64,000 bases of DNA from Acidobacteriaceae bacterium (lineage in GTDB: Bacteria; Acidobacteriota; Terriglobia; Terriglobales; Acidobacteriaceae), in contig PMYL01000017.1 in assembly GCA_003170825.1 (NCBI GenBank), positions 1-64,000 on the forward strand. Direction: 5' to 3'. The notes below the pieces were generated by a model that saw only the letters and a program-made list of their open reading frames with translations, made no database searches and was not told where the DNA came from. Shown one piece after another: positions 63,268 to 64,000 of this stretch. The translations under genes were made by a program, and so were the position numbers. Numbering within the stretch: the first letter of the stretch is position 1; every line of letters starts with the position of its first letter.

Positions 63268-64000
63268 CAAGCCGCCTCCATAACTTTCCTTGCGCGCGCC
63301 ACCACGGACACGAGCCATCCAATGACACCCAGGCCGGCAACAAAGAGGACCAGGAACAGACCTACGACCCACCAGTTGGTTTCAACGGCGCGATCCCACA
63401 CGTCGTAGCCTTTGCTGAGCAAGGTCAGGTCGCGGACGCCGTCGCGATAGACGGTGAAGGCGATCTCAGTAAGGACAGCGAGCAGAACGGCGGACCAGGC
63501 CAGCCATGCGGAGGAGACTTTGCCGAATCCGGCGATTGCGCCCACCAGAACAGCAACCAGCACCAGAGCCATCCAGCCGTAACCGGCAAAGCCCGCGAAT
63601 TTATAGAGCGGATGGGTTGCGAGGCCAACCTTGACGACCGCGGGCTGCACACTGGCCGCCCACAACCCGGCAGCCAGATAAACGATGCCGAAGCCCGCGG
63701 CCACCTTGCCGCCGAGGCCGGCGACGAAGCGCTTCTCATCCGCGGTGAAGGTGCTGCGGCCGGCGAGATAGACCAGCCAGAGTCCGCCGATGAACAACCC
63801 GCCGGCCATCATCAGCAACCAGCGCGGGGTGAGCGTGGGGTCGCCCGTGGGCAGATAAGCGCCCGCGGCCGAGGCGGAGTACATATCCCGCCAAACCTCG
63901 GGGCGCAGCATCAGCGTCATATTGGTGGAGAGCAGCCGGGCGATGCATCCTGCCAGCACCCACGCGCTCAGCCCGACCCACCATGCCGAGCGCCCTGCCT
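63267..64000 (-). CDS. Multi-helix membrane protein of the bc operon (5' truncated)
   Basis: The minus-strand frame is open to the window edge, so at least 244 residues of the C-terminal part are seen. About six transmembrane helices are present (SAWWVGLSAWVLAG; PRWLLMMAGGLFIGGLWLVY; VAAGFGIVYLAAGLWAASVQ; GYGWMALVLVAVLVGAIAGF; LAWSAVLLAVLTEIAFTVYR; WWVVGLFLVLFVAGLGVIGW). RPEVWRDMYSASAAGAYLP lies near the cut. No heme-binding CxxCH is seen. It overlaps the Rieske start, so it belongs to the same operon and may be a membrane subunit of the complex; the exact family is not recognised. Confidence 0.7.
   Translation of the reverse strand, partial: AGRSAWWVGLSAWVLAGCIARLLSTNMTLMLRPEVWRDMYSASAAGAYLPTGDPTLTPRWLLMMAGGLFIGGLWLVYLAGRSTFTADEKRFVAGLGGKVAAGFGIVYLAAGLWAASVQPAVVKVGLATHPLYKFAGFAGYGWMALVLVAVLVGAIAGFGKVSSAWLAWSAVLLAVLTEIAFTVYRDGVRDLTLLSKGYDVWDRAVETNWWVVGLFLVLFVAGLGVIGWLVSVVARARKVMEAA

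Overview
The window looks like a chromosomal segment of an acidobacterium, probably class Terriglobia (inference from gene content and GC-rich codon use, not a database result). The support is: several secreted proteins with acidobacterial-style fibronectin/Ig tails, a CRTAC1-type FG-GAP protein next to a TPR protein, the futalosine menaquinone gene mqnD, a Sec-exported Rhs/YD protein, many beta-propeller proteins, and frequent TTG/GTG starts with good Shine-Dalgarno sequences.

Layout. 1-1340 is a scrambled region: the 3' end of a surface protein, then the C-terminus of an NfnA/SudB-like flavoprotein abutting the C-terminus of another surface protein. 1651-6402 holds ordinary metabolic and ribosome-assembly genes (flavin reductase, aldo/keto reductase, isochorismatase-like hydrolase, rbfA, a DUF503/ylxP gene, a sodium:solute symporter), followed by an initiator tRNA. 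7125-16719 is the main accessory region: a 2024-residue secreted Rhs/YD-repeat protein, an orphan Rhs 3' cassette behind it, and one small exported protein overlapping the end of each by 4 bases. 17085-28991 mixes housekeeping genes (hemW, mqnD, bioY, cutA, a phosphohexomutase, an ftsB-like gene, an ECF sigma factor with a small membrane partner). 29280-41730 carries a secreted GH3 beta-glucosidase, a Tat-exported lactonase, a REP-type transposase with its hairpins, lpxC, peptidase M20, FKBP, an ABC ATPase, an amidase, and a TlpA/rhodanese pair. 41819-51226 has gyrB, a tandem pair of paralogous membrane proteins with a conserved hairpin leader, rplU-rpmA, an epimerase/glycosyltransferase pair and a hemolysin III family protein. 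51243-59100 has a tRNA-Glu 3' remnant, CRTAC1, TPR and a hybrid-propeller two-component system. 59175-64000 is a quinol-oxidizing cytochrome bc operon with a CydA-like protein fused to cytochrome c.

How genes work together. Clear coupled units are: ECF sigma plus small membrane protein (ATGA overlap); epimerase plus GT39-like protein (ATGA overlap); sensor kinase, LuxR regulator and small secreted protein (successive 4-base overlaps); Rhs plus partner (ATGA overlap, twice); membrane protein, Rieske, unknown protein, cytochrome b and CydA-cytochrome c (one respiratory operon). The most interesting part is the Rhs locus. It has a 1,011-bp direct repeat with no net indel joining two alternative C-terminal tips, and the two candidate partner/immunity proteins both carry signal peptides. 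That points to a contact or secreted toxin system acting in the envelope rather than in the cytoplasm (inference).
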